A stretch of DNA of 64,000 nucleotides from Prosthecobacter sp. (GCA_021733925.1 JAIPJY010000003.1:1-64000); one strand, 5' to 3'. Shown: positions 24,472 through 33,590, counted from the stretch's first letter. Made by a program: numbers and translations. The notes: generated from the sequence alone by a model not told the origin.

Positions 24472-25668
24472 TCAAGAGCCGGCGTAACGGCCCATGAACA
24501 GAATCAAGCCTGTAGTTTTATGCTCCAGCACCCAAATGAAGGGATGATTGGCAATGAAGCTGACTTTGCGGCGTTTGGGCTGCTCTGGTGCATCGCCAAA
24601 CGGATCTGCGGCTGCGCTGGTGGCAGCAGTGGCTTCTGCGCCGAGTTCGTTGACTTCGATCACCGCTTCGTGTGAGACGTCACTGATGAAATAACCGCCG
24701 CCAGGCAGCCCCTTGGAAAGATCGGCCTCATCCTCATTGAACAAGCGCTTCACTCCAAGTCCCTGCCAGAGTCCTTTCAGACTGAGCTGCGTGCTGTAAG
24801 CAAACCTTGGTAGCATCAAATTCACATCGTATTCGGAGAGGCCCAGGCCGATCGCATCCCAGCGCTCCTGGGTGAGGCCTGCTTCGATCTTCAGGCGGGA
24901 GACCTCATCGCGGGGCAGAAGAACCAGCAGGCGGACCTCCCCGTCACTCATGGGCATTTCGAGGTATTGCCAGGATTCAGCCGCAGTGTAGTTGAAGGTT
25001 CCCAGCGGCATCTGCATCATCGGCAGCAAGATTGCTCCACGCTCAGGTGTCTGGAAGGCGCGTTGTTTGGTGAGTTTTAGGTCAAATGGATTCAACCAGC
25101 GGCCTTTGAGATAAAGGGTGTTGACCGCGACGACGGCGTGCGCCGGATTCGGGAAAGATGCTGGCCCGATAATCTGGGGTATGCGGCCCCGAGTTTTTTC
25201 ACGGACCCAGAGATTCACCGCCGCAGCACAGGCGGTGGCATCTCCCGCCGGCAGCTTTTGCAGCGACGCACCGAATACTGCCTGGGAGGAGGTGAGGAAA
25301 TCCGGTGCAAAGATGGCCGGGTTTGCAGCCCAGAGCGAATGAGTCATTTCCATGGTCAGGGAGCCGCGTCTCACAGTGCCGGCCAAAGAGGCACGCAGGG
25401 CTTCGAGAGCTTCAGTTTCCTTGGCGGAATCATCCTTCAGGTGAGCCAGAGTCGCGAGCTCTGCGCGGGTGTCACCAGCGGCCGCTGACATGAGGAGCGA
25501 GGCCATCTGATGTGAGCTGAATGGGGAAAAGCAAAAGTTTCCCGTCGTCATCTGGCGGAAATATTGAAACAACTCCAGTGCATGGGCATTGGTGGCCCGG
25601 GCTGCCATCTGGGGCTGCTGTGCAGGGCAGTTCAACGCCAAAAGCAGGCTCAGAAGCAGGATGCGCAT
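24472..25668 (-). CDS. Secreted serpin (serine/cysteine protease inhibitor)
   Basis: A 398-residue serpin with signal peptide (about 1-16). The family core is clear: NFCFSPFSSHQMASLLMSAAAGDT at the N-terminus, VAVNTLYLKGRW and, near the C-terminus, ISDVSHEAVIEVNELGAEA then FIANHPFIWVLEHKTTGLILFMGR. The reactive-centre-loop hinge GAEATAATSAAADPF has small residues compatible with loop insertion, so it is likely inhibitory. The scissile P1 residue lies in the segment ADPFGDAPEQPKRR but cannot be fixed. It may protect the cell from its own or competitors' secreted proteases. Confidence 0.93.
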   Translation of the reverse strand: MRILLLSLLLALNCPAQQPQMAARATNAHALELFQYFRQMTTGNFCFSPFSSHQMASLLMSAAAGDTRAELATLAHLKDDSAKETEALEALRASLAGTVRRGSLTMEMTHSLWAANPAIFAPDFLTSSQAVFGASLQKLPAGDATACAAAVNLWVREKTRGRIPQIIGPASFPNPAHAVVAVNTLYLKGRWLNPFDLKLTKQRAFQTPERGAILLPMMQMPLGTFNYTAAESWQYLEMPMSDGEVRLLVLLPRDEVSRLKIEAGLTQERWDAIGLGLSEYDVNLMLPRFAYSTQLSLKGLWQGLGVKRLFNEDEADLSKGLPGGGYFISDVSHEAVIEVNELGAEATAATSAAADPFGDAPEQPKRRKVSFIANHPFIWVLEHKTTGLILFMGRYAGS

Positions 25669-25794
25669 CCCTGAATCCTACTTCGGACGGTCGGTTTGCT
25701 ACAAGAATGGAATGCACTGCCGCACACGAAATCGCATTCATTCTGATTTTTATCATTGTCTCTTCGGAGCCGGCATGATAAAAACCGCGCCTTC

Positions 25795-26322
25795 GTGAAA
25801 TTTTCTGTCTTTCGTTTGGTTGCTGTTTTTCTTGTTTCTGCCGCTGCTTTGAGCGCGGAAGAGCCGATGCTGCCGCAGGCACTGGGTGCCGGTGCGTCGT
25901 TTCATGCAGACGGGCCGCGTGGCTTTCTGAAGCCGTCCAAATCGATCAAACCCCCGGTTAGCGCCGTCGCGGCTGTCCCTGCGCCTGCCATCGTGCAGTC
26001 GCCGACGGCGGAGACCCGCCTGCGCCGTCTGGTGGTGGTTTCGGGTGAAATGACGCCGGAAGCCATCCGTGACACGATTCTCGCCTGCGGGCAGACCCGC
26101 ACGCCTGTGACCATGGCTGGCGGCGGTAATGCGCCTGCACCCATGCTGTCCGACCTCGCCGGGTTGTTTGGCACGACGGTGACCGAGGACACGCAGAAAA
26201 AAGTTTTGGAAACCGTGCGCAAAGGCATGGGATCGTCGGCGAAGCCGCTGCAGAGGGTGGAAGTGGTCGGCTGGCTGCCAAGTGAAGGCGTCATGGCCGT
26301 GGCGGTGTATCCGGAAAGCTGA
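25795..26322 (+). CDS. Small secreted hypothetical protein
   Basis: About 175 residues from a GTG at 25795, which places a good signal peptide first (FSVFRLVAVFLVSAAALSAEE). A TTG at 25756 is an alternative with a charged leader. The mature part contains a Pro-rich linker and LRRLVVVSGEMTPEAIRDTILACGQT. No recognised domain. It is 11 bp upstream of the pseudo-receiver gene and probably co-transcribed with it and trpF. Confidence 0.65.
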   Translation: MKFSVFRLVAVFLVSAAALSAEEPMLPQALGAGASFHADGPRGFLKPSKSIKPPVSAVAAVPAPAIVQSPTAETRLRRLVVVSGEMTPEAIRDTILACGQTRTPVTMAGGGNAPAPMLSDLAGLFGTTVTEDTQKKVLETVRKGMGSSAKPLQRVEVVGWLPSEGVMAVAVYPES

Positions 26323-26333
26323 AATTGCTTTCC

Positions 26334-26873
26334 ATGAAAAGATATGTCCGTTCGGTCGTTAAGCCTCCTGCGGCCACTACAGCCGTTTCGCCCGCCATTT
26401 CCGTTGTTCCTCCAGTCGTCCCATTGGTCGTGCCTGCCGTTCCGCGTGTCCTGCTGGTAGAGGAGAGCATGCCTTACCGGCGCGTGATTCGTGAGGCGCT
26501 GATGGCCTTCCGCATCTGCGAGGTGGATGACGCCCCCAGCGGGGAGCGTGCCTTCGAGCTGGCGCTGCAGCGTGAGTACTCGCTGTTTTTGTTTTCACTG
26601 CCGCTGCCTGACATGATGGGCGACATGCTCGACCGCCTGCTCAGCAAGGCCTATCCCATGGTGCATTCCGGAGTGCATGCCGCGCCACCGGTGATTTTCC
26701 TCATTCAGCCGACGGATGCGCTGAGGTTTCAGGAACTGCAGCGCGATGTGCGCGTGCGAGGCAGCATGCCGCTGCCGCCGAAGCTCGATGTGCTTCTGTC
26801 CGTGACGGCCTCGCTGCTGCCAGAGCGCCAGGGCTTGGCCTTTCCACCCTTTTCGCCTCCCAATGTTCCCTGA
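26334..26873 (+). CDS. Degenerate response-regulator receiver protein
   Basis: About 179 residues from the ATG at 26334. After a Pro/Val-rich leader, PRVLLVEESMPYRRVIREAL and LALQREYSLFLFSLPLPDMMGDML follow the receiver (CheY-like) pattern. The phosphoacceptor aspartate expected in the LLDLxLPDMDG block is replaced (FSLPLPDMMG), and the later lysine motif is weak, so it is probably a pseudo-receiver. No output domain. It overlaps the start of trpF by 11 nt. Confidence 0.65.
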   Translation: MKRYVRSVVKPPAATTAVSPAISVVPPVVPLVVPAVPRVLLVEESMPYRRVIREALMAFRICEVDDAPSGERAFELALQREYSLFLFSLPLPDMMGDMLDRLLSKAYPMVHSGVHAAPPVIFLIQPTDALRFQELQRDVRVRGSMPLPPKLDVLLSVTASLLPERQGLAFPPFSPPNVP

Positions 26874-27558
26874 CCCTCAGCGTCGCAGTGTTAAAATTTG
26901 TGGCATCACCCAGCCTCAGCAGGCTGCGGTGATTTTTGCGCTGGGTGCGGATGCCGTGGGCATCAATCTCTGGCCCAAGTCGAAACGGCACATGCCCTTG
27001 GAGGTCGCGGTGAATTCTTTGCAGAATGTGGCGGCAAAGCACACGCTCGTCGCTGTAATGGTCAATCCTGATGCCGCGCTGCTGGATGCGGCGATCTCCA
27101 GCCAGTTGTTTCAGGCACTGCAGCTTCACGGCGATGAAACGCCGGTGGATGTGGAGCGTCTCATGCAGCGTGGCGTTAACGTCATCAAAGCCTTGCAGGT
27201 GCGCGATGCTGCGTCATTGGCGCAGATCGGCGAGTTTCCTTGTGAGTCGATCTTGCTCGATGCCTACAATCCCGGCACTTACGGCGGCGGCGGGCATGCT
27301 TTCCCTTGGGAACTGGCCGTGCGAGCCAAAGAAATGTTTCCAGCCAAGCAGTTCCTGCTCTCAGGTGGTCTGACCCCGGACAACGTGCGTCTGGCTGTGG
27401 AGCAGACCAGGCCTGTCGCAGTCGATGTCGCCAGTGGGGTGGAGTCGCTGCCTGGCAGCAAGGATTTGGTGCAAGTCGCGCGGTTTATTGCCGAAGCGCG
27501 GGATGGGTGGGCGGTGGGGAGCATTGAAGAGGTCAAGGCGGCGGAAGAGGACGAATAG
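26863..27558 (+). CDS. trpF: Phosphoribosylanthranilate isomerase
   Basis: A 231-residue TIM-barrel enzyme of tryptophan biosynthesis (N-(5-phosphoribosyl)anthranilate to CdRP). VKICGITQPQQA carries the catalytic cysteine, ILLDAYNPGTYGGGGHAF the catalytic aspartate region, and FLLSGGLTPDNV with VDVASGVESLPGSKD the phosphate-binding loops. Its first bases overlap the preceding pseudo-receiver gene by 11 nt. No other trp gene is in the window. Confidence 0.95.
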   Translation: MFPDPQRRSVKICGITQPQQAAVIFALGADAVGINLWPKSKRHMPLEVAVNSLQNVAAKHTLVAVMVNPDAALLDAAISSQLFQALQLHGDETPVDVERLMQRGVNVIKALQVRDAASLAQIGEFPCESILLDAYNPGTYGGGGHAFPWELAVRAKEMFPAKQFLLSGGLTPDNVRLAVEQTRPVAVDVASGVESLPGSKDLVQVARFIAEARDGWAVGSIEEVKAAEEDE

Positions 27559-27649
27559 GGGCGCCGCATGAGGCGGGGAGGGATAAGGAAAAATAGAGAA
27601 CTTGTGCAATTCCCGCCATTCGTCATTCTGCATCCGTCATTCCCCTCTT

Positions 27650-28024
27650 ATGCAGCCCGACCCCTTTCGTCTTCGCCTTTCAGCCCTCATGGGCTTCCTT
27701 GCTATCGCACTGGGGGCGTCGGGTGCCCACGGGCCGGTGCATGACAAACTCGTGGCCGCAGGTGAACTGGCCCATTGGGAGACGGCGGTGCAGTATCAAC
27801 TGCCGCATGCTGTCGTACTGCTGCTGCTGACGTTGCTGGCGAGCACGAAACCGATCATGGTTTGGGCGTGGCGACTTTTTTTCGTGGGTATTTTGCTGTT
27901 CAGCGGCTCGCTCTACGTGCTTGCCTACACCGGCACAAAATGGCTGGGAGCCGTCACTCCGCTGGGCGGATTGAGCTTCATGGCCGCCTGGCTTTTGATC
28001 GCGATGTCGGCGAAAGGAAAATAA
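27650..28024 (+). CDS. DUF423 family membrane protein
   Basis: A 124-residue inner-membrane protein with about four transmembrane helices. ALMGFLAIALGASGAHG near the N-terminus, WETAVQYQLPHAVVLLLLTLL and VTPLGGLSFMAAWLLIA are the conserved blocks of the DUF423 (YgdD-like) family. The start at 27650 fits the family N-terminus. Function unknown. Confidence 0.9.
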   Translation: MQPDPFRLRLSALMGFLAIALGASGAHGPVHDKLVAAGELAHWETAVQYQLPHAVVLLLLTLLASTKPIMVWAWRLFFVGILLFSGSLYVLAYTGTKWLGAVTPLGGLSFMAAWLLIAMSAKGK

Positions 28025-28060
28025 GCGTCTGAGTATTCTGCGCGGCACGCGAAAAACACG

Positions 28061-28091
28061 TTGCGCCATGATTGGAGCTTGCTCCTATACC
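28061..28091 (+). promoter_or_regulatory. Possible sigma70-type promoter of tRNA-Phe
   Basis: TTGCGC (28061-28066) and CTATAC (28085-28090), spaced 18 bp, lie 17 bp before the tRNA 5' end. The match to consensus is moderate; no other candidate is better placed. Confidence 0.35.
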
Positions 28092-28107
28092 GGCCCTTCA
28101 AGTCAGA

Positions 28108-28180
28108 GGCTCGGTAGCTCAGTCGGTAGAGCAGGGGATTGAAAATCCCCGTGTCGGCGGTTCGATTCCGTCCCGAGCCA
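28108..28180 (+). tRNA. tRNA-Phe (anticodon GAA)
   Basis: A 73-nt cloverleaf. GGCTCGG pairs with CCGAGCC in the acceptor stem with A as discriminator. The anticodon arm GGGGA-TTGAAAA-TCCCC shows GAA, and the T-loop is TTCGATT. A dedicated CCA is not certain: the terminal CCA is part of the acceptor stem plus discriminator. Confidence 0.96.
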
Positions 28181-28200
28181 CCTCTTGCTTTGAAGAGGTG
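28180..28200 (+). terminator. Hairpin directly after tRNA-Phe
   Basis: ACCTCTT and AAGAGGT pair around a 6-nt loop immediately 3' of the tRNA. No U-tract follows, so it is either a weak terminator or a processing stem. Between 28201 and 28275 nothing else is recognised. Confidence 0.35.
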
Positions 28201-28275
28201 AGGGCGCTGAGTGCGCCTGAGGTCGTCAGTGTTTAGATGCGTGAACGAACGATTGCCGCATCCCTCCAAGGGTGA

Positions 28276-29409
28276 TCAGTCCAGGAGCTTCTCGCCACCC
28301 GTGTATTTTTTCACGACATCGGGATCAAGTTCGAGGCCGAGTCCGGGTGTGGTTGGGATGGCCAGCATGCCGTCGGCATCCAGTTTCCAGCCGCCGAGGG
28401 TGATTTCGTCGATGAAGGGGGAGCCGGTGAGGTATTCCACGAGATCGGTGCCGGGGAAGGCGGAGGCGAGATGGAGATCTGCGGCGAGGCCGACGGCGGT
28501 GTTCCAGCCGTGCGGGATGAACTGCACGCCGTGCTCCTGCGCCATCCAGGCAATGCGGCGTTCTTCGCTGATGCCGCCGACTTTGGTGACGTCGGGCTGG
28601 ATGATGTCGAAGGCGCGCGCCTCCAGGAAGGGCTGAAAGGCCTGTCGCCGAGTGAGCACCTCACCGCCGCTGATCTGCACGGGTGAGTGCTCACGGAGTT
28701 TGGCAAAATCTTCGAGCGAGTCGGGCGTGAGGGCTTCTTCAAACCAGTGCACGTCGTAATCGGCGAGCATCTTGGCGGTGTTGAGCGCCCACTTGTAGCC
28801 GTTCGTCCAATGGGCGTCGCTGCCGCCGGCATCGACCATGAGTTTGTTGTCCTGTCCCACGGCTTCACGTGCGGCTTTGACGATGGCTTCGTCCGTGGCG
28901 GCATTGCGCCGCCCAAAGGGGCCCCAGCCGATTTTGAAGGCGCGAAAGCCCTGGGCTTTCACCTTGAGAAGATGGTCGCGTAGTTTCTCGGGCTCGTCCA
29001 TGAGGAGCGAGGCATAGGGCTGCACGCGTTCGCGATAACGACCGCCGAGCAGACGTCCGACGGGCTGCCCCGTGGCTTTGCCGAGGAGATCCCACAGCGC
29101 GATGTCGATACCGCTGATGGTGTGGGTGATCGAGCCACCGCGACCGAGCCAGAACATGTTTTGATGCAGCTTCTCGCTCACACGCTCGGGCTCGAGGGCA
29201 TTCTCGCCGCGATAGAGCGGTTCCAGCACGGCCAATGAGGCACGCACGAGCGCATCATTGGTGAACACACTGCCGAGCCCAACGGCTCCTTCATCGGTAT
29301 GGACGGCGATGAGCGTGTGGACGCAGTCTTCAGGGCGGAGTTCGTTGCTCCAGCCGCCTTCGGGGGTGGCTCCGCGCAAACCTGCGCAGCGGATTTCTCG
29401 GATTTTCAT
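28276..29409 (-). CDS. Mandelate racemase/muconate lactonizing enzyme (enolase) superfamily protein
   Basis: A 377-residue enzyme from the ATG at 29409, which overlaps the M81 gene stop by 4 nt; this supports the start. N-terminal capping domain (MKIREIRCAGLRG), then a TIM barrel with FKIGWGPFG (lysine), MVDAGGSDAHW, FEEALTPD and ISGGEVLTR (metal ligands D, E, E), and FIPHGWNTAVGLAAD, the histidine placing it near the mandelate racemase subgroup. It catalyses proton abstraction next to a carboxylate; acid-sugar dehydratase or racemase are both possible. Last gene of the 28276-48849 run. Confidence 0.9.
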   Translation of the reverse strand: MKIREIRCAGLRGATPEGGWSNELRPEDCVHTLIAVHTDEGAVGLGSVFTNDALVRASLAVLEPLYRGENALEPERVSEKLHQNMFWLGRGGSITHTISGIDIALWDLLGKATGQPVGRLLGGRYRERVQPYASLLMDEPEKLRDHLLKVKAQGFRAFKIGWGPFGRRNAATDEAIVKAAREAVGQDNKLMVDAGGSDAHWTNGYKWALNTAKMLADYDVHWFEEALTPDSLEDFAKLREHSPVQISGGEVLTRRQAFQPFLEARAFDIIQPDVTKVGGISEERRIAWMAQEHGVQFIPHGWNTAVGLAADLHLASAFPGTDLVEYLTGSPFIDEITLGGWKLDADGMLAIPTTPGLGLELDPDVVKKYTGGEKLLD

Positions 29410-30905
29410 GGGTGACGTTGGAAAAGCTTGGCCTGGGGTTGAAAGGGGACGGCTGAATCGAGTGGGAACATGGGGCGGGCGCACTGGGTGTGGCCGAGGC
29501 TGCGGAGATTGGCGCTGGTGGAGCCGGGTGCATCCACATCGATGTAGCGGGCGGCCCAGTCTTTGAACATGTGGGGCTCACACTGCGGGGACTTCACCAC
29601 GACGGCTCCGAAGTGCTGAGGATCGCAGCCGTGAGCGAGGAACAGTGCACGGTCATAGAGGCTCACGGCGCGGCTGGTGACTATGAGTGTGATGTGGTCG
29701 GCCTGAATCACTGCGGTGGGGCCGGCCTGCCAGAGTTCGCGGGTGGTCTCGCTGTGGAACCAGCCGTCTGAGAGCATTCGCACGCGTCCCTCAATGGGCA
29801 GCGGCGTGAAGCGGCCGGCATCCAGAGCACCGCCGACCGTTGTTTTGACTTCATTGCCAATACCCGAGCGGAAGGCCGCCTCCACTGCAGCAGGATCGAC
29901 GATGGGGATCAGGGCCGTGCCTGCATAGCCTGCGTCGATCAGTGCGCGAAGGATCGCATTGCTGTCCCCGGAGGCACCGGAGCTCGTGGCATCTGCCGCA
30001 TCCACCAGCACGACAGTGCCGGAGGAATTCTCCTTCGTCTGACGCGCGGCATCCGCGAGGCTGGTGAGGGGAACCTGCATCTTTTCGTGGTGCTCCCAGA
30101 ACAAGTGAGCGATGCGCAGAGCTTCGCGTTCCGCGAGAGCGGGATCGTTGTTCGTCACGACGAAACTGTTTGATGCAAGAGCAGGAACGTCGGTGAAGGG
30201 ATTTCCCCACATCATCGCCGCAGAGAGTCCGCCTGCGCTTTGCTCCACAGCCATCGCGGCATTCACCGCGTGACGGATGGAGCCCGAGGCCGTGATCAAT
30301 TCATCGCCACGCACCAGGGCGGGTACACGCACCTTGGCCGTGACCGGTTTCACTTCGCCAGTCACGATGCGCAGCAGCAGCCGTGCGGAACGCTCGCCCG
30401 TGCTGAAGAAGTCGACATGCGGGTAGGTGTGAAAAGCCACGGCGGCATCGCTCTGCTCCAGCATGCGGTCAGTGAGGATGCCATGAAGATCGAGCGAGAT
30501 GACGATGGGCACCTGCTCGCCGACGATCTTGCGCGTCTGCTCCAGCAGCCAGCCTTCCGGGTCACCCTCGCTCTGCGTCGCCATTGCTCCATGAAGCGAA
30601 AAGTAAACACCATCCACTGGCGGTGCCGCCCTGATGCTGGAGAGCAATTCGTCCGCGATGCGCTCAAATGCCGCATCCGCGAGCGTGCCGCCAGAGGTGA
30701 TGAAATGGGCGCTGCATGCTGGCACGAGTTCCACTCCCGGCGTCGCATCAAACACGCTCAATGCTCCGCCCACTTCACTGCGCACCTGGCGGTGGTAGTC
30801 GAGAATGGACTGGCCGTGGCGAAGCGTGAAATCTGCGTATCCGCTTTGGAAGGGATTGAAGGTGGAGACTTCCTGTTTGCATTCAGCGATGAGAATTCGG
30901 GGCAT
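29406..30905 (-). CDS. M81 family (MlrC-like) metallopeptidase
   Basis: A 499-residue protein. MPRILIAECKQEVSTFNPF, FSLHGAMATQSEGDPEGWLL and ISLDLHGILTDRML with HTYPHVDF are diagnostic for the MlrC/microcystinase-C family, whose N-terminal metal site uses D and H of the SLDLHG block. Characterised members hydrolyse linear peptide fragments with unusual (D- or beta-) amino acids. Without a clear signal peptide it is probably cytoplasmic. It lies 12 bp after the tandem hydrolase gene and overlaps the enolase-superfamily gene by 4 nt. Confidence 0.9.
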   Translation of the reverse strand: MPRILIAECKQEVSTFNPFQSGYADFTLRHGQSILDYHRQVRSEVGGALSVFDATPGVELVPACSAHFITSGGTLADAAFERIADELLSSIRAAPPVDGVYFSLHGAMATQSEGDPEGWLLEQTRKIVGEQVPIVISLDLHGILTDRMLEQSDAAVAFHTYPHVDFFSTGERSARLLLRIVTGEVKPVTAKVRVPALVRGDELITASGSIRHAVNAAMAVEQSAGGLSAAMMWGNPFTDVPALASNSFVVTNNDPALAEREALRIAHLFWEHHEKMQVPLTSLADAARQTKENSSGTVVLVDAADATSSGASGDSNAILRALIDAGYAGTALIPIVDPAAVEAAFRSGIGNEVKTTVGGALDAGRFTPLPIEGRVRMLSDGWFHSETTRELWQAGPTAVIQADHITLIVTSRAVSLYDRALFLAHGCDPQHFGAVVVKSPQCEPHMFKDWAARYIDVDAPGSTSANLRSLGHTQCARPMFPLDSAVPFQPQAKLFQRHP

Positions 30906-30917
30906 GGGAAAGCTATT

Positions 30918-33590
30918 CTACGGTTCAACAACGCCAGCCTTCCGCCATTCCTCATCAAAGTATCCGGCACGGACTATTTTCTCCTCTGCGCCCACTTTGA
31001 TCACAGCCCAGTCGCCGAGACGTGGGAAGAGCAGGTAGTTGAAGGCGGCGAATTCCTTCTCGTGAAAGGTGTGGCCGCTGTTGATGACGAGGTAGCGGTT
31101 TTTGGCAAGCGGACTGGCGGTAATGAAAGCCGGTGAATGATCTTTGGCTGATTGCGCTTCTGAGCCAAGCCGAACCTCGTCGTGTGTCCAAGTGACAGGG
31201 AGCTGCGGCAGTGCCTTGGCGATCCATGAATTGCTGCCGGGATCCCCAAACAGAATGAGGTGCTTGTCGCGCAGGTCGGCCTCGGTGACTTCGGTGTCGT
31301 TCTTCACGGGGAGATTGCCACGCATGTAGCGCGCCCATTCGTATTCAAAGCGCTTCAACTCAGCAGCGGCCCAGGCGTTGACCTCGGTGTTCCATGGTTT
31401 GCCGGTGCCGCGCACGCAGAGGAAGGGCGTGGCGAAGGCGTCGTCGATGGGGCCTTGCAGCCCGGGCTGCTTGCCGGTGAGCTGGATCTCTTTGCGCGGG
31501 CCATCGCAGCGCCAAGTGTCGCCGGTCTTTGTGAAGACGAGGGCATCAGCGGTTTGGTGCGGTGGCAGAGTGATGTCGGCGCCGGCAATGCGGAGCTTGT
31601 TTATTGGGCGATGGATGGCGAAGCGGGTAATGTTGCGGACTTCGCTGACGTCGATGCCATCGGCGGTCACGCTGGCGCGGAACTCGGCGCGTTCGTAGTG
31701 CCTGCCGAGGCTGAGGAGTTCGAGCCAGTGGCAGCGGTTGTATTTGAGCGTCCAGGTGACGAAACGAAGCTGCCGAGGATCGTGGTTGAGCCCTTTCTCC
31801 GCGTATTCGCCGATGCGGCGCATCTGCTCGGCGTGCGTCTTGGGATCAATGACGTGCCCCGTGCCCTGCGAGATGAGATTCGTGAACGGAATGCCTTCTC
31901 TCGCGAAGGCCTCGCCCATGATGACGTGCGCTTGGAAGAATCTGTCCTTGTCGCCGATGCAGGCGATCTCTGGCACCATGCCGGCGTTCGCGGCGTAGTC
32001 GATGGAGTCGAGCATGTGCAGGCCGATCTCCTGGAGAGGCGGCAGCGGGCCGACCTTGATGAAGCCGGGGATAGGCGTCTCCGAGAACCGATGCGTGTCC
32101 ACGTAGCCACAGTACGGCCCGATGGCGACGAATCGGTCTGGATGCTTCAGACCGAGATGCCAGGTGCCTGAAGCGCCCATCGACATGCCGCGCAGCACGA
32201 TGCGGTCGCGGTCGATTTTGTAGTTCCGGCATACGGCCTCGATGGCCTCAAACACATCCGTCTCACCGGCCCAGCGGTAACAGTTCTCCACGCGGCCGAG
32301 CGGATGCAGCTCGATGTAGTCCACGTCGGGGGCGTTGCCTTTGTCTTCGTCGCCTTCGTCGAAGCGGCTGATGAATTTCAGCTCGCTCATGCCGACAGGT
32401 TTGGAGCTACCGTGCAGCACGACATCCAGCCGCATCGGCTTGGTGCCGTCATAGCCCTTCGGAATGATCACTCCGTAGGGCTGTGTCGAGCCATCGACGG
32501 CGGAGACGAAGCCGCGAATGACTTTGCCGTGCTTGGTTGTCCACGGCTTCTGAGCCAGCCCCTCGGCACGCTGAACCTGACGCGTCTGCGCCTTTTTGAT
32601 GGCTGCGATGTCGCTCGCTTGCAGGGCTGTGTCGTAGCGCAGCGCCCAGGTGATGCCTTTGGCAAACACGCCCACATCGGCGCGGAGGCTGGTATTGTCC
32701 TGTGCCACCGTCACTCCAGATGCGTTCGCCAGCATCGCACGTTTGTCGGTGGCGGTAATGCTCCCAGCTTCTTTCAAGACGAACTCCATCGCGGCGACAG
32801 TGTCTTCGTAAGTTGTCGAGTGTCCGCCCGCCTCGCGGTGGATGCTGAGCACCTTGCGCTTTGACTGCTTCAGCTTCTCGGCAAGTCGTAGAACACTTGC
32901 TGGTGGCACGACGTCATCTTTACCGCCCGTGGTGAATGCCACCGGCATGGTGAATTTCTCCGGCCAGAGCTCCGCGCTGCGCTTCTTGTACTCGTCCGGG
33001 ACCTCGGTCTTCGAGCCGCCGAAGGAGGTGGTGCGTGCGTCTTGAAACTTCTCGTATTCCACGAGATTGGCCATGCCGTTGAGGCTGCACACGCCGACCA
33101 CGAGATCCGGATGCAGAGCGGCAAAGGTCAGCGCCGCCGTGCCGCCCATGGAACCACCCGCGATGAAGACACGGTTCACGTGATGGCGCGTTTTTAATTC
33201 GCTGATGACCTGCACCACATCGGCCTCCGCTGCGGGGCCCATCCACGAGGTTTTGGCGCGGTAGTCGGGCGAGACAAAGATCAGGCCATGCGTTTCGGCC
33301 ACATCGCGCAGACCTTTGCATTCGCCGCGCGGGTCTTTGATGAACTGCCAGCGGTCGGAGCCGTGACCGTGGAATGCGATCAGCACATCATGCGCCATCA
33401 TGGGCTCAAACGAGTCTGGCAGCAGCTCCACGTAACGCTGCTCGGTGCCATCGAGCGTGGATTGGAAGGCGATGTCCTGCGGCTCCCCGGCCCTCACTGC
33501 GGTGACTGCCAGCGCGAGGGACGCGAACGCCAGGCGTAAAATGCAGGAAGGACGGTATGTTTGATTCTTGTTCAGGGGGGGGCGTTTCAT
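30918..33590 (-). CDS. Secreted protein with two alpha/beta-hydrolase (esterase/POP-like) domains
   Basis: An 890-residue exported protein (signal peptide about 1-34, ending AVRA). The first hydrolase (about 45-275) has VLIAFHGHGSDRW, a GGSMGG elbow with S147, TTGGKDDVV (acid) and GGHSTT (His). The second (about 360-600) has LDVVLHGSS, RGMSMGASG with S470, IGDKDRFF and GTGHVID. The C-terminal 290 residues resemble the tail of PVC prolyl-oligopeptidase-like proteins. Two complete catalytic cores in one chain suggest a bifunctional esterase, e.g. of the feruloyl/acetyl-xylan type. It lies 12 bp upstream of the M81 gene. Confidence 0.85.
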   Translation of the reverse strand: MKRPPLNKNQTYRPSCILRLAFASLALAVTAVRAGEPQDIAFQSTLDGTEQRYVELLPDSFEPMMAHDVLIAFHGHGSDRWQFIKDPRGECKGLRDVAETHGLIFVSPDYRAKTSWMGPAAEADVVQVISELKTRHHVNRVFIAGGSMGGTAALTFAALHPDLVVGVCSLNGMANLVEYEKFQDARTTSFGGSKTEVPDEYKKRSAELWPEKFTMPVAFTTGGKDDVVPPASVLRLAEKLKQSKRKVLSIHREAGGHSTTYEDTVAAMEFVLKEAGSITATDKRAMLANASGVTVAQDNTSLRADVGVFAKGITWALRYDTALQASDIAAIKKAQTRQVQRAEGLAQKPWTTKHGKVIRGFVSAVDGSTQPYGVIIPKGYDGTKPMRLDVVLHGSSKPVGMSELKFISRFDEGDEDKGNAPDVDYIELHPLGRVENCYRWAGETDVFEAIEAVCRNYKIDRDRIVLRGMSMGASGTWHLGLKHPDRFVAIGPYCGYVDTHRFSETPIPGFIKVGPLPPLQEIGLHMLDSIDYAANAGMVPEIACIGDKDRFFQAHVIMGEAFAREGIPFTNLISQGTGHVIDPKTHAEQMRRIGEYAEKGLNHDPRQLRFVTWTLKYNRCHWLELLSLGRHYERAEFRASVTADGIDVSEVRNITRFAIHRPINKLRIAGADITLPPHQTADALVFTKTGDTWRCDGPRKEIQLTGKQPGLQGPIDDAFATPFLCVRGTGKPWNTEVNAWAAAELKRFEYEWARYMRGNLPVKNDTEVTEADLRDKHLILFGDPGSNSWIAKALPQLPVTWTHDEVRLGSEAQSAKDHSPAFITASPLAKNRYLVINSGHTFHEKEFAAFNYLLFPRLGDWAVIKVGAEEKIVRAGYFDEEWRKAGVVEP

